NCBI GenBank assembly: GCA_902524215.1
Contig: CABZCK010000002.1
Span: 52,639 to 116,638 of the forward strand
Length of the DNA: 64,000 nucleotides
Direction of reading: 5' to 3'
DNA from: an uncultured SAR116 cluster alpha proteobacterium
Lineage (GTDB): Bacteria > Pseudomonadota > Alphaproteobacteria > Puniceispirillales > Marisalimonadaceae
The translations under genes and the position numbers were made by a program. Shown here in pieces: positions 10,339-19,662 of this stretch. Below the pieces are notes generated by a model. It ran no database searches, was not told the DNA's origin, and saw nothing but the letters and a program-made list of their open reading frames with translations. The first letter of the stretch is position 1. Every line of letters begins with the position of its first letter.

Positions 10339-10836
10339 ATGAATAATTCTTTTAAAAATTTATTTAATAAAACTGATACTATCATAGCGATCATAATATT
10401 TGCTATGATAGTATTTTTATGGAATGCTGCAGACAACTTTGATAGCGTTTCGGATTTGTTTGCACAAAACATACCGCCTCAATTGTTTCCTCAAATTTTG
10501 TTAATTACAATTGGTTTATTAACAGTATTAATACCGTTTGAACACATTTTACTAAAAAAGTCTGGCAAAGATATCGACTCAGGTAGGAAGAAAAAAATTA
10601 ATTTTGCAACTTACGGTACGATGGCTATTTTATTAACGATAATTGTTTTTTCAGAATTTTTAGGAGCTTATGTTACAATTTTTTTAGCATGTTTTGTTCT
10701 TCCAGTTTTCTGGGGAGAAAAAAATCTTAAATTATTGATACCTTATATCATTTTATTTCCACTATTTATAATATTGATATTTAATATTTTATTAGGTGTT
10801 TATTTTGAACCAGGTATCTTAGAAGGCTATTTATAA
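10339..10836 (+). CDS. tctB: TTT family small permease TctB
   Basis: 165 aa, four TM segments, between tctC and tctA. Confidence 0.85.
   Translation: MNNSFKNLFNKTDTIIAIIIFAMIVFLWNAADNFDSVSDLFAQNIPPQLFPQILLITIGLLTVLIPFEHILLKKSGKDIDSGRKKKINFATYGTMAILLTIIVFSEFLGAYVTIFLACFVLPVFWGEKNLKLLIPYIILFPLFIILIFNILLGVYFEPGILEGYL
10376..10414 (+). promoter_or_regulatory. Terminator-like hairpin inside tctB (candidate attenuator)
   Basis: ATACTATCATAGC-13 nt-GCTATGATAGTAT then TTTTATGG: perfect 13-bp stem plus T-tract; begins at nt 38 of tctB. Confidence 0.6.
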
Positions 10837-10848
10837 TTAGGGCTATTT

Positions 10849-12321
10849 ATGGAAGATATAGTTAAAGGTTTATCCTTAATTTTAGAATTTGAAAATATAA
10901 TTTTAATTTTAGGTGGAGTATTAATTGGAGTTTTAGTAGGAGCTCTGCCTGGATTAAGTTCACCAATGGCTATAGCTTTATTGATACCATTTACCATAAC
11001 ACTTGATCCGGTAGCCGCTATCGCTATGATGGCAGCTTTATATTGTGCTGGTACCTTTGGTGGCTCTATTACAGCTATTCTAATCAATGCACCTGGAGCA
11101 CCTCCAGCAGTTGCTACAGCTCTTGATGGATATCCAATGGCTAAAAATGGAGAGCCTGGAAGAGCACTTGGTCTCGCAGCTGTTTCAAGTGTGCTTGGTG
11201 GTATATTTAGTTTGATTGTTTTTATTTTTGCTGCACCATTACTTGCACAAGTTGCCCTAGAATTTGGACCACAGGAATATTTTGGTTTAGCTATTTTTGC
11301 ACTTTCTATGCTTGCAACAATGAGTGGCAAATCTTCAATAAGAAATCTTATCTCAGGTTGTGTTGGCGTTTTAATTGGTACTATTGGAATTCATTTAACG
11401 ACTGGAGTAGAGAGATTTACATTTGATGTACCTGAGTTAGAAGAAGGTATAAGTTTTGTTCCTGTTTTAATTGGTTTATTTGCAGTTAGTGAACTGTTTA
11501 AGCAGTCGGAAACATTAAACTCTGTTGTTGATAGAATTCACGCTAAAGCTTTAAGATTACCAACAATTGCAGAATTAAAAAAACTGAAATATACAATTTT
11601 AAGATCTTCAGGGATAGGAACTTTTATCGGAATTTTGCCTGCAGAAGGATCTACAGTCGCTGCTATTATGGGTTATAATGAAGCTAGGAGATGGTCAAAA
11701 AATAAAGATCAGTTTGGGAAAGGTTCGCCAGAAGGTATTGTTGGCCCAGAAGCAGCAAATAATTCTGCTGCTGGTGGCGCAATGGTTCCTACATTAGCCT
11801 TAGGAATTCCTGGCAGTGGATCTACAGCTCTTATACTAGCAGCTCTAATAATGCATGGATTTCGTCCTGGACCTTACTTAATAAATGAAACTCCTGAATT
11901 TGTTTATGCTATTTTTGGTGCAATGTTAATTGCAAATTTTGGCTTTCTAATTATTGGTCTAATTGGAGCTAAATTCTTTTCATTAGTAGCATTCATACCA
12001 AAAAAACTTTTATGGCCTGCTGTTTTCATATTTGCTATGATTGGCTCTTATTCGTTTAGTTCTTCAATGTTTGATGTTTGGGTTATGTTAACATTTGGTG
12101 TAATTGGATATTTTATGAGTAGACATGGATTTTCTGCCGCTCCATTAGTAATGGGTTTGATTCTTGGAAAATTAGTTGAGGAAAGTTTTTCTCAATCAAT
12201 GATAATTCACGATAATAATTTCTTTGCATTACTAGACAAACCAATAGTAGTTTTCTTCTTCATACTCACTTTCTTAAGCCTGACTACTCCCCTTTGGACA
12301 AAAATTTTTAAGAAAAATTAA
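10849..12321 (+). CDS. tctA: TTT family large permease TctA
   Basis: GALPGLSSPMAIALLIPFT, GSITAILINAPGAPPAVATALDGYP, PEAANNSAAGGAMVPTLALGIPGS; TctA hallmarks. Confidence 0.95.
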   Translation: MEDIVKGLSLILEFENIILILGGVLIGVLVGALPGLSSPMAIALLIPFTITLDPVAAIAMMAALYCAGTFGGSITAILINAPGAPPAVATALDGYPMAKNGEPGRALGLAAVSSVLGGIFSLIVFIFAAPLLAQVALEFGPQEYFGLAIFALSMLATMSGKSSIRNLISGCVGVLIGTIGIHLTTGVERFTFDVPELEEGISFVPVLIGLFAVSELFKQSETLNSVVDRIHAKALRLPTIAELKKLKYTILRSSGIGTFIGILPAEGSTVAAIMGYNEARRWSKNKDQFGKGSPEGIVGPEAANNSAAGGAMVPTLALGIPGSGSTALILAALIMHGFRPGPYLINETPEFVYAIFGAMLIANFGFLIIGLIGAKFFSLVAFIPKKLLWPAVFIFAMIGSYSFSSSMFDVWVMLTFGVIGYFMSRHGFSAAPLVMGLILGKLVEESFSQSMIIHDNNFFALLDKPIVVFFFILTFLSLTTPLWTKIFKKN

Positions 12322-13692
12322 ATGTCAAATAAATTTGACGAATTTGGGATTGCTGAAAATTTTGCTAATTGGTGTTTTAACATAGAATTTGAAGACATAC
12401 CAAATGAAGTTATTGATAAAATCAAATTAATTTTTATGGATAGCTTAGGTTTAATTTTTGCTAGTAGAAATGAAGATTATATTAAAGCAATAAAAAAATC
12501 TTTTACTGATAGCGGCAATTGTAGTGTTCCTGGACACTCAGAAAAATTTTGTCCATCAGATGCTATTATATTAAGTGGTACTGCAATACATGGAGAAGAT
12601 TTTGATGATACTTTTGAGGGAACACCAGTTCATGTAGGTTCTGTAATGTCTTCTTCACTATTAACTGCTGCAGAATATTATAAATTAAAGCCTGAAGAGA
12701 TTTTAAAAGGATTTGCTGTCGGATCAGAGCTAATGTGCAGACTTGCTCTTGTGTCGCCTATGGCAATCCATAAACAAGGATTTCATCCAACTGCGATACT
12801 AGGTTCATTTGGAGCATCTATTGGCATTTCAAAAATATTAAAAAATAATATATCTCAAATGACTTCATCCTTAGGAATAGTTGGTAGTATGGCTTCAGGT
12901 ATTATTGAATATCTGGCTGAGGGCACCTGGACCAAGAGATTACATCCAGGTTGGGCTGGAGCTTCAGGTTGGAAATCTGCTCACTTAGGAAAAAGTAATT
13001 TTAAAGGTCCTAGAACTGTATTTGATGGAAAAAACGGTATTTTTAATTCTTTTGCTGATAGAAAGATAATTCCTGACTTTGAAAAATTAACTAATGATTT
13101 AGGATCATGTTGGCATACAAATGATCTTGCTATAAAACCTTTCGCATGTGGAACAATGACACAACCATTTATTGATTGTGCAATTAAAGCAAGAGATAAA
13201 GTAAAAGATTTAAATGAAATTAAATCAATCATATGCAAAGTAGGAGAAGGAACTGTTCATAGATTATGGGAACCATTGTCAGAAAAAAGAAACCCTACAA
13301 CTCCATATAGTGCAAAATTCTCAGTACCATTTTGCATTGCTGCAGGTCTTTTTTTTGGTAAAGCAGGCCTCGTAGAATTCACAGAAAAACAGATAAAAGA
13401 TCATGATATTTTAAATCTGTGTTCAAAGATTTCTTATGAAATTGACCCTGAAAATGAATATCCAAAAAATTATAGTGGTGACATTAAAATTATTCTTAAT
13501 AATTCTCAAGTCATTCAAGAGATACAACCGGGTTTAAGAGGAGGAAGATTATTTCCTTTAGATGGAAAAGAAGTTGAAGAAAAATTTTTAGATAATTTGA
13601 AATTTGGTAATCTAAATTCAAGTGAAATTAATAATGTAAAAAAATTCTTTAAAACTTTTTTTAAAGATCCAGATTTTTCTTTATTAAATTAG
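12322..13692 (+). CDS. MmgE/PrpD family protein
   Basis: FMDSLGLIFASR, HGEDFDDTFEGTPVHVGSV, KPFACGTMTQPFIDCAI. Confidence 0.85.
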   Translation: MSNKFDEFGIAENFANWCFNIEFEDIPNEVIDKIKLIFMDSLGLIFASRNEDYIKAIKKSFTDSGNCSVPGHSEKFCPSDAIILSGTAIHGEDFDDTFEGTPVHVGSVMSSSLLTAAEYYKLKPEEILKGFAVGSELMCRLALVSPMAIHKQGFHPTAILGSFGASIGISKILKNNISQMTSSLGIVGSMASGIIEYLAEGTWTKRLHPGWAGASGWKSAHLGKSNFKGPRTVFDGKNGIFNSFADRKIIPDFEKLTNDLGSCWHTNDLAIKPFACGTMTQPFIDCAIKARDKVKDLNEIKSIICKVGEGTVHRLWEPLSEKRNPTTPYSAKFSVPFCIAAGLFFGKAGLVEFTEKQIKDHDILNLCSKISYEIDPENEYPKNYSGDIKIILNNSQVIQEIQPGLRGGRLFPLDGKEVEEKFLDNLKFGNLNSSEINNVKKFFKTFFKDPDFSLLN

Positions 13693-14699
13693 ATTTCTTT
13701 ATTACAAAAATTACCAAATAACATAGCTTTTAATTTTGGTAATCTCTCAAAGAAGTTTTCCCTATTAACTACCCATTTTATATGATCTGTATATTTAGGG
13801 TCTGGATTAATCTTTATTCCCCACAGACCTTCTGCCTCATTCGGAATTGCAGAATATCTTACATCTATAATTAGGTCTTTTTCATTATCGTATGCTAGAT
13901 AACCTTGAGAAAACCAATTAAACCTTAAGATATCCTTAAATTGCTTACTATCTTTATTTAAATTTATATAATGAATATTAGTATCAAGTTTATCAATTGT
14001 TTCTCCAAAACAAAATCTTGTCTTTCCAAGAAGATTTACTGAGTCTATATAATATTTACCATCATATAAGTATACAATTTTCCATAAAAAAATATTTCCA
14101 AAACTAGGTTTAACAGTAATCTTTTTAAAGTCATGGTTTCTATACTTAGCAAGATTTATTGCTTCTTTTAAAGCTAAAGAACTTTGAAAAAATCCAAACC
14201 CTAAATATGCAAAAATCCAAAATAAACTTACTATATTTAAAAATTTATTTTTCATAATAACAGCTAAGAACATGAGTAATAATATTGGTATAGTCAAAAG
14301 AGGATCAATTATAGAAATACTATTCCACGCAAACCTATAATTCGAAAATGGCCATAATAACTGTGTCCCATAACTTGTACATGCATCTAGCAAAGCATGA
14401 GTAGAGTACCCGATAAAAGCAAAAATGTAATTTTCAAAAAAGGTAATATATTTTTTAAAAACATAATAAGTAAATAAAGTTACAATTAGTGCGCCAAGAG
14501 GGATAAAAATAAAAGAATGGGAGAATTGCCTGTGATACTCTAAGCTGAGCAATGGGTCATAAGATGACTTAATAAATACATCAAGATCTGGAGCTAAACC
14601 AGCTAAAACTCCAATAATTGTAGCAACAGTTATTTTTTTTTTTGAAGAAAAAAACTGAGAGAACAAACCTCCAAAAGTTCCTTGTGTTATTGGATCCAT
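13689..14699 (-). CDS. Inner-membrane metal-dependent hydrolase (YdjM/DUF457 family)
   Basis: MDPITQGTFGGLFSQ, HRQFSHSFIFIPLGA, YSTHALLDACTSYGTQLLWPFS. Confidence 0.85.
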   Translation of the reverse strand: MDPITQGTFGGLFSQFFSSKKKITVATIIGVLAGLAPDLDVFIKSSYDPLLSLEYHRQFSHSFIFIPLGALIVTLFTYYVFKKYITFFENYIFAFIGYSTHALLDACTSYGTQLLWPFSNYRFAWNSISIIDPLLTIPILLLMFLAVIMKNKFLNIVSLFWIFAYLGFGFFQSSLALKEAINLAKYRNHDFKKITVKPSFGNIFLWKIVYLYDGKYYIDSVNLLGKTRFCFGETIDKLDTNIHYINLNKDSKQFKDILRFNWFSQGYLAYDNEKDLIIDVRYSAIPNEAEGLWGIKINPDPKYTDHIKWVVNRENFFERLPKLKAMLFGNFCNKEI

Positions 14700-14776
14700 A
14701 TTATTCCATTTATGTTATTAAATTATTGACGATATCTATCCTTATACACTAACTTATATGAAGGTACAAAAGTATA

Positions 14777-16378
14777 ATGACGAAAAATTCTTACGATGCA
14801 ATAATAATTGGAGCTGGCTTTTCAGGCTTATATCAACTTTATAAATTAAGAGATCAATTGAATCTCAATTGTAGAGTGTTAGAGAAAGGTTCTGGTATTG
14901 GAGGGACTTGGTATTGGAACAGATATCCCGGAGCAAGATGTGATACTGAAAGTCATGCATATACGTATTTTTTTTCCGAAGAAATATTTCAAGAATGGGA
15001 GTGGAGTGAACGCTATCCAGGCCATGCAGAAATTCGTAAATACTTAAATTATGTTTCAAATAAATATTCTTTAAATAAAGATATACAGCTTGATACTGAA
15101 GTTATTTCAGCAACATATAATGAAAAAAATAATTTGTGGATTTTAAAAACAAAAAATGATGAAACATTTACAACTAAATTTTTAATAACAGCAGTTGGAT
15201 GTATTTCAACAACAAATGTACCTGATATAAAAGGTTTAAATAAATTTGAGGGTGAATATTACCATACAGGAAATTGGCCTAAAAATGACGTTGATTTTTC
15301 TGGAAAAAAAGTAGGGCAAATTGGGACTGGGTCAACTGGGATACAGGCCGCACCTGTAATTGCAGAAAAAGCAAAACATCTTACAGTTTTCCAAAGAACA
15401 CCAAATTTTAGTGTGCCAGCCAGAAATAATACTCTGACCAAAGAATTCAAAAAGTATGTAAAAAATAATTATAATGAACTTAAATCACTTGTAAAAGAAA
15501 CGCCTAATGGTCATGCTTTTCGGATTAGTGAAAAACTTACTTTTGATGTTGGTGAAAAGGAAAGAGAACAAAAATACGAAGAATTCTGGGAAAAAGGGGG
15601 GTTGCAATTTAGAGGTGTTTTTAAAGATATAATTACAAACAAACAAGCCAATGACTCTGCATCAAATTTTTTAAAGAAAAAAATTAGTCAAGTTGTTAAA
15701 AATAAAGAGTTTGCAAAAATACTTACGAATTTTGATCATCCATATGGGTGCAAAAGACCTCCAATAGACACAAATTATTTTGAAACTTATAATAGGGACA
15801 ATGTTCATTTAGTAGATATTAAAAAAGATCCTATAATTGAAATTGATAAAACTGGAATTAAAACTGAAAAAAATTATTTTAAACTAGATACAATTGTTTT
15901 CGCAACAGGTTATGACGCAATGACCGGCACTCTTATAAATTTAAATATAACTGGAGAAAATAGCTTGAAGTTAAAAGATTATTGGAATGAAGGCCCGAAA
16001 ACTTACCTTGGTTTACAAATTGCAGGTTTTCCTAATATGTTTACTATCACAGGACCTGGTAGCCCTTCGGTACTAACAAATATGCCTACAGCAATTGAAC
16101 AACATGTTGAATGGATTACAAATTGTATCTCATTCATGATAAAAAATGATTTTAAAAAAATCACAACTTCAGAAAAAGAATCAGTCGAATGGGGTAAGCA
16201 AGTTAAAGAAGCAGCAGATAAAACATTACTTCCTACTGTTAAACATTCTTGGTATTTAGGCGCTAATATTCCTAACAAACCAAGAGTATTTATGCCTTAC
16301 GCAGGAGGACTTCCGACTTACACAAAAATTTGTGAAAATATAAAAAATAATAACTACAAAGGCTTCTTATTTTACTAA
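14777..16378 (+). CDS. Flavin-containing (Baeyer-Villiger type) monooxygenase
   Basis: GAGFSGLY, GGTWYWNRYPGARCD, and BVMO fingerprint FEGEYYHTGNWP. Confidence 0.9.
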   Translation: MTKNSYDAIIIGAGFSGLYQLYKLRDQLNLNCRVLEKGSGIGGTWYWNRYPGARCDTESHAYTYFFSEEIFQEWEWSERYPGHAEIRKYLNYVSNKYSLNKDIQLDTEVISATYNEKNNLWILKTKNDETFTTKFLITAVGCISTTNVPDIKGLNKFEGEYYHTGNWPKNDVDFSGKKVGQIGTGSTGIQAAPVIAEKAKHLTVFQRTPNFSVPARNNTLTKEFKKYVKNNYNELKSLVKETPNGHAFRISEKLTFDVGEKEREQKYEEFWEKGGLQFRGVFKDIITNKQANDSASNFLKKKISQVVKNKEFAKILTNFDHPYGCKRPPIDTNYFETYNRDNVHLVDIKKDPIIEIDKTGIKTEKNYFKLDTIVFATGYDAMTGTLINLNITGENSLKLKDYWNEGPKTYLGLQIAGFPNMFTITGPGSPSVLTNMPTAIEQHVEWITNCISFMIKNDFKKITTSEKESVEWGKQVKEAADKTLLPTVKHSWYLGANIPNKPRVFMPYAGGLPTYTKICENIKNNNYKGFLFY

Positions 16379-16379
16379 G

Positions 16380-16853
16380 CTAATCACTAGCTATATCATT
16401 TATTTGAGATATTTTTTTTCTTAGATTTGTTATTCTGCTTGATAATTCTCCATCAACTTTAGAGTCTCCCTTTAAAGATGATAATAACTCGGAAACTTCG
16501 TTAGCAAGTTGATTAATTTTACTATTAGCGTCCATTAAACGAACCTGAGTTTTTCTAATCAAAGCATTTAAAACAACATCATTTTTCTTTAATTGTACAA
16601 AATAATCTTTTGGAATAATGTTTGCAACAACTTTTTGGGAACAAGCTTTAGCTGTAACTGTTCTCTTAGTTCCTAAAAGCAAAGAAGTTTCTCCAAAAAC
16701 TTCGCCTACTCCTAATCTATTTAACTGAAATTTATCTTTTGTTTCTATAATTACATAACCTTCCAATATCAAATAAGCTTCCTCAGGAATATTTCCAATT
16801 TCATAAATTAATTCTCCTGGGTTCCAAATTATTGAATTGTCATTTCTTTGCAT
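16380..16853 (-). CDS. Cyclic nucleotide-binding domain protein
   Basis: YEIGNIPEEAYLILEGYVII...LGVGEVFGETSLLLGTKRTVTAKA. Confidence 0.8.
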   Translation of the reverse strand: MQRNDNSIIWNPGELIYEIGNIPEEAYLILEGYVIIETKDKFQLNRLGVGEVFGETSLLLGTKRTVTAKACSQKVVANIIPKDYFVQLKKNDVVLNALIRKTQVRLMDANSKINQLANEVSELLSSLKGDSKVDGELSSRITNLRKKISQINDIASD

Positions 16854-16865
16854 AATTATTTTCGT

Positions 16866-17036
16866 CTATCCTAAAGGGGGCATCCAAAAAACATATCCCC
16901 AAAAAACCACATAACAGAAAAAAAGAAAATATGCGAAAAGGCCCATGGGCTTATTATCTTTTGTCCTTTCATTTTCTTCCAATGTTTCCTTTATGTAGGA
17001 TTGGTAGTGTCGAATAATTAAGTTTGATCTAGGCAT
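16866..17036 (-). CDS. Small single-TM protein, unknown function
   Basis: MPRSNLIIRHYQSYIKETLEENERTKDNKPMGLFAYFLFFCYVVFWGYVFWMPPLG; start chosen inside listed ORF 16866..17060. Confidence 0.5.
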   Translation of the reverse strand: MPRSNLIIRHYQSYIKETLEENERTKDNKPMGLFAYFLFFCYVVFWGYVFWMPPLG

Positions 17037-17049
17037 AGTTAATGATAAC

Positions 17050-17622
17050 TTAAAATTCAAAAAAAATCGTCTCTTTTTTTCCTTGAAGATAAATATTAAA
17101 AATAAAATTTTTATTATCTTCCGTGTAAGGAATTAAAGTGTTTAATCTATCTTCAATTTTTATACTATTTAACATTAAATCATTTCTTAAATCATTTTCC
17201 AGAAAATACATGCGAGTAATTAATGGCCTGTTCATTCCTCTTGCCACAATCCAAAATGTAATATAAGAAGCAGAAAGAGATCCATCTGTATTAATTTTAT
17301 TTCCTGGCCGAATAGTTTTAAGTTGATACTCTCCAGTTTTAAAGTCTGTGACTATTCTTGCGAATCCTTGATTACTGGAATAGTTTCCATTTTCGTCACA
17401 TTGCCATGTTTCTATCATTGCATCTATTATTGGTTCGTCATTCCCATCATATATTTTTCCTTTGATATTGATGGCTTCATTATCAGAAATGTCTTGGAAA
17501 GATGTCAGACCCAATTCACTCTTGAAAATATTAATCCCTGTTATTCTAGGAGTACATCCAATATGTAGGAATGGACCAGCAGTTTGAGAAGGTGTATCTA
17601 TCAACTTTTTAGGTTCATTCAT
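17050..17622 (-). CDS. pcaG: Protocatechuate 3,4-dioxygenase alpha subunit
   Basis: TPSQTAGPFLHIG, IDAMIETWQCDENGNY; adjacent to pcaH; start chosen at MNEPKK. Confidence 0.9.
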   Translation of the reverse strand: MNEPKKLIDTPSQTAGPFLHIGCTPRITGINIFKSELGLTSFQDISDNEAINIKGKIYDGNDEPIIDAMIETWQCDENGNYSSNQGFARIVTDFKTGEYQLKTIRPGNKINTDGSLSASYITFWIVARGMNRPLITRMYFLENDLRNDLMLNSIKIEDRLNTLIPYTEDNKNFIFNIYLQGKKETIFFEF

Positions 17623-17626
17623 AATT

Positions 17627-18328
17627 TTACAAGCCTTCTCTTTTGTTTTCAAAGAAAGTTTGTTCTTTACCTCTTAAAATTATATCAAATCTATAACCAA
17701 GAATTTTTTCATTTTCAGTTTTTGAAAGGTCTAATTTTCCAATAAGTAATTTTCTAGCATTAATATCAGGTATAGAATTAATCATGGGACAGGATTTGAT
17801 TAATGGATCACCTTCAAAATACATTTGAGTAATTAGTCTTTGGATAAACATCGATCCAAGCAAAGAAAAATGAATATGTCTTGGTCTCCATTCAGTACCT
17901 CTATTTGGATAAGGATAAGCACCAGGTTCAATCGTTTTAAATATATAATATCCGTCTGAAGAAGTTATAAATCTTCCACAACCTCCAAAGTTCTCATCTA
18001 ACTTTATATTACTAGGATCATTTTGATGTCTATATTTTCCTCCTGCATTTGCTTGCCAAATTTCAATCAAAACGTTTTTTAAATTATTTCCATTTTCATC
18101 TTTAACAAATCCATGTACAAATATTTCTTGCCCTAGAGGTTTTTCTCCAATTTTAGAAAAATTTAAAGTAAGATCATTGTCATTTTTATTTATAATATTT
18201 TCTCTAAAAAGTGGCCCTGACATTTCTGAACTAGAAGAATTTATCCGTAAAGGCTCCTTGTTTGGTGATCTGGATATACTTGATTTGTAGTCAGGAAATT
18301 TTCTAAGAGGTTGATGTTTTTTAATCAT
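17627..18328 (-). CDS. pcaH: Protocatechuate 3,4-dioxygenase beta subunit
   Basis: VLIEIWQANAGGKYRHQND, GAYPYPNRGTEWRPRHIHFSLLG. Confidence 0.95.
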   Translation of the reverse strand: MIKKHQPLRKFPDYKSSISRSPNKEPLRINSSSSEMSGPLFRENIINKNDNDLTLNFSKIGEKPLGQEIFVHGFVKDENGNNLKNVLIEIWQANAGGKYRHQNDPSNIKLDENFGGCGRFITSSDGYYIFKTIEPGAYPYPNRGTEWRPRHIHFSLLGSMFIQRLITQMYFEGDPLIKSCPMINSIPDINARKLLIGKLDLSKTENEKILGYRFDIILRGKEQTFFENKREGL

Positions 18329-18335
18329 ATTTAAA

Positions 18336-18755
18336 TCAATTTATTATTTTATAAAATAAAATTATAATACAAACAAAAATTTGTAAAATATTGATTATTA
18401 CTGAAAATCTGTGAAGTCTTTCAAATTTAACTTTTGATAAATCATCAGATTTAGTTATTTCATCCTTAGCTTTATTAATGAGTGGAGTTAGATATTGTCT
18501 TGAAAAAACGAAGCCAAGAAAAATCAAACTTAAACTAAAAATAATTATAAAATCTTTTTCTAATGCTGAAACAAATATCCCAATTAAAGTAATTATTATA
18601 CCAAACAAATAATATTTAGGGAAAAAAGACCTCAAAAAAACACTAGATTGTTTTTCATTAAAATTTTTAAAAACACTAGGGGCTACAACAATAGGAAAAA
18701 AAATCATAAACCCTAAAATCATTCCTATAATCAAAATAATCAAATAAACCTCCAA
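18336..18755 (-). CDS. DUF4149-like membrane protein
   Basis: 139 aa, four TM segments, MIFFPIVVAPSVF, DUF4149-like layout. Confidence 0.55.
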   Translation of the reverse strand: MEVYLIILIIGMILGFMIFFPIVVAPSVFKNFNEKQSSVFLRSFFPKYYLFGIIITLIGIFVSALEKDFIIIFSLSLIFLGFVFSRQYLTPLINKAKDEITKSDDLSKVKFERLHRFSVIINILQIFVCIIILFYKIIN

Positions 18756-18801
18756 AAAATACTTTTAAAGTTAAGCATATTATTATTTAATATTTCATAT
18801 T

Positions 18802-19338
18802 ATGACTGAAAATTATGATGTCCAAGTTTTAATTGATGAATTAAAAATAAAAAATAGAATAAAAGAACTTAGTAGTGAAATAAATAAATTTTATACAACA
18901 ACAACTAAACTTTTGGTAGTTGGACTTTTACGAGGATCTTTTGTTTTTATTGCTGACTTAGCAAGAGAAATTAATGTGCCAGTAGAAATAGATTTTATGA
19001 CAGTTTCGAGCTATGGAAATTCTATGGTAAGTTCTCATAACGTTCGTATACTGAGTGATTTAAATACAGACATTAAAAATACCGATGTTCTCCTTGTAGA
19101 AGATATTATAGATACTGGCCATACTCTTAATCAGGTAATTAAAATATTAAATGAAAGAGAGCCAAAATCCTTAGAAGTTTGTTGCCTTTTAAATAAATCG
19201 TCAAGACGAGAAACGGATATAAATGTCAACTGGGTAGGTTTTGATATACCTGACGAGTTTGTAGTTGGCTATGGAATTGATTATGCACAAAATAATAGAA
19301 ATTTACCCTATATTGGAAAAGTAGTTCAAACAAATTAA
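18802..19338 (+). CDS. hpt: Hypoxanthine phosphoribosyltransferase
   Basis: PRPP motif [27 protein letters not shown]. Confidence 0.95.
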   Translation: MTENYDVQVLIDELKIKNRIKELSSEINKFYTTTTKLLVVGLLRGSFVFIADLAREINVPVEIDFMTVSSYGNSMVSSHNVRILSDLNTDIKNTDVLLVEDIIDTGHTLNQVIKILNEREPKSLEVCCLLNKSSRRETDINVNWVGFDIPDEFVVGYGIDYAQNNRNLPYIGKVVQTN

Positions 19339-19661
19339 ATCAAGCTATCGTCAATCCATTTCAAGTATTCTTTATTTCCATCAATAATGGGTATTTTTAA
19401 AATACATGGAACTTCATAAGAATGTTTTTCTTTAATAAGTTTCTTAAGTAAAGGATATTTACTTGAATTAGTTTTTAAAATTAAAAGTGTTTCATCATCA
19501 TTTTGAAGTTTTTCATTCCATTTATAAACAGATTTCATTTTAGGAAAAATATTACCACAAGCTGCAAGATTTTTTCCTACAGCAACATTTGCTAAAGTAA
19601 GAGCCTCCTCTTCATTTTTAGTTGTGATGTAGGCAAGGAAAAAATTTGCTGTTATAGACAT
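19335..19661 (-). CDS. cutA: Divalent-cation tolerance protein CutA
   Basis: [37 protein letters not shown]. Confidence 0.9.
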   Translation of the reverse strand: MSITANFFLAYITTKNEEEALTLANVAVGKNLAACGNIFPKMKSVYKWNEKLQNDDETLLILKTNSSKYPLLKKLIKEKHSYEVPCILKIPIIDGNKEYLKWIDDSLI

Positions 19662-19662
19662 C

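Noticed and set aside
10827-11330. 167-aa minus-strand ORF inside tctA
   Set aside because: Antisense to a strongly supported TctA; low-complexity Ala/Pro/Ile composition typical of shadow ORFs.
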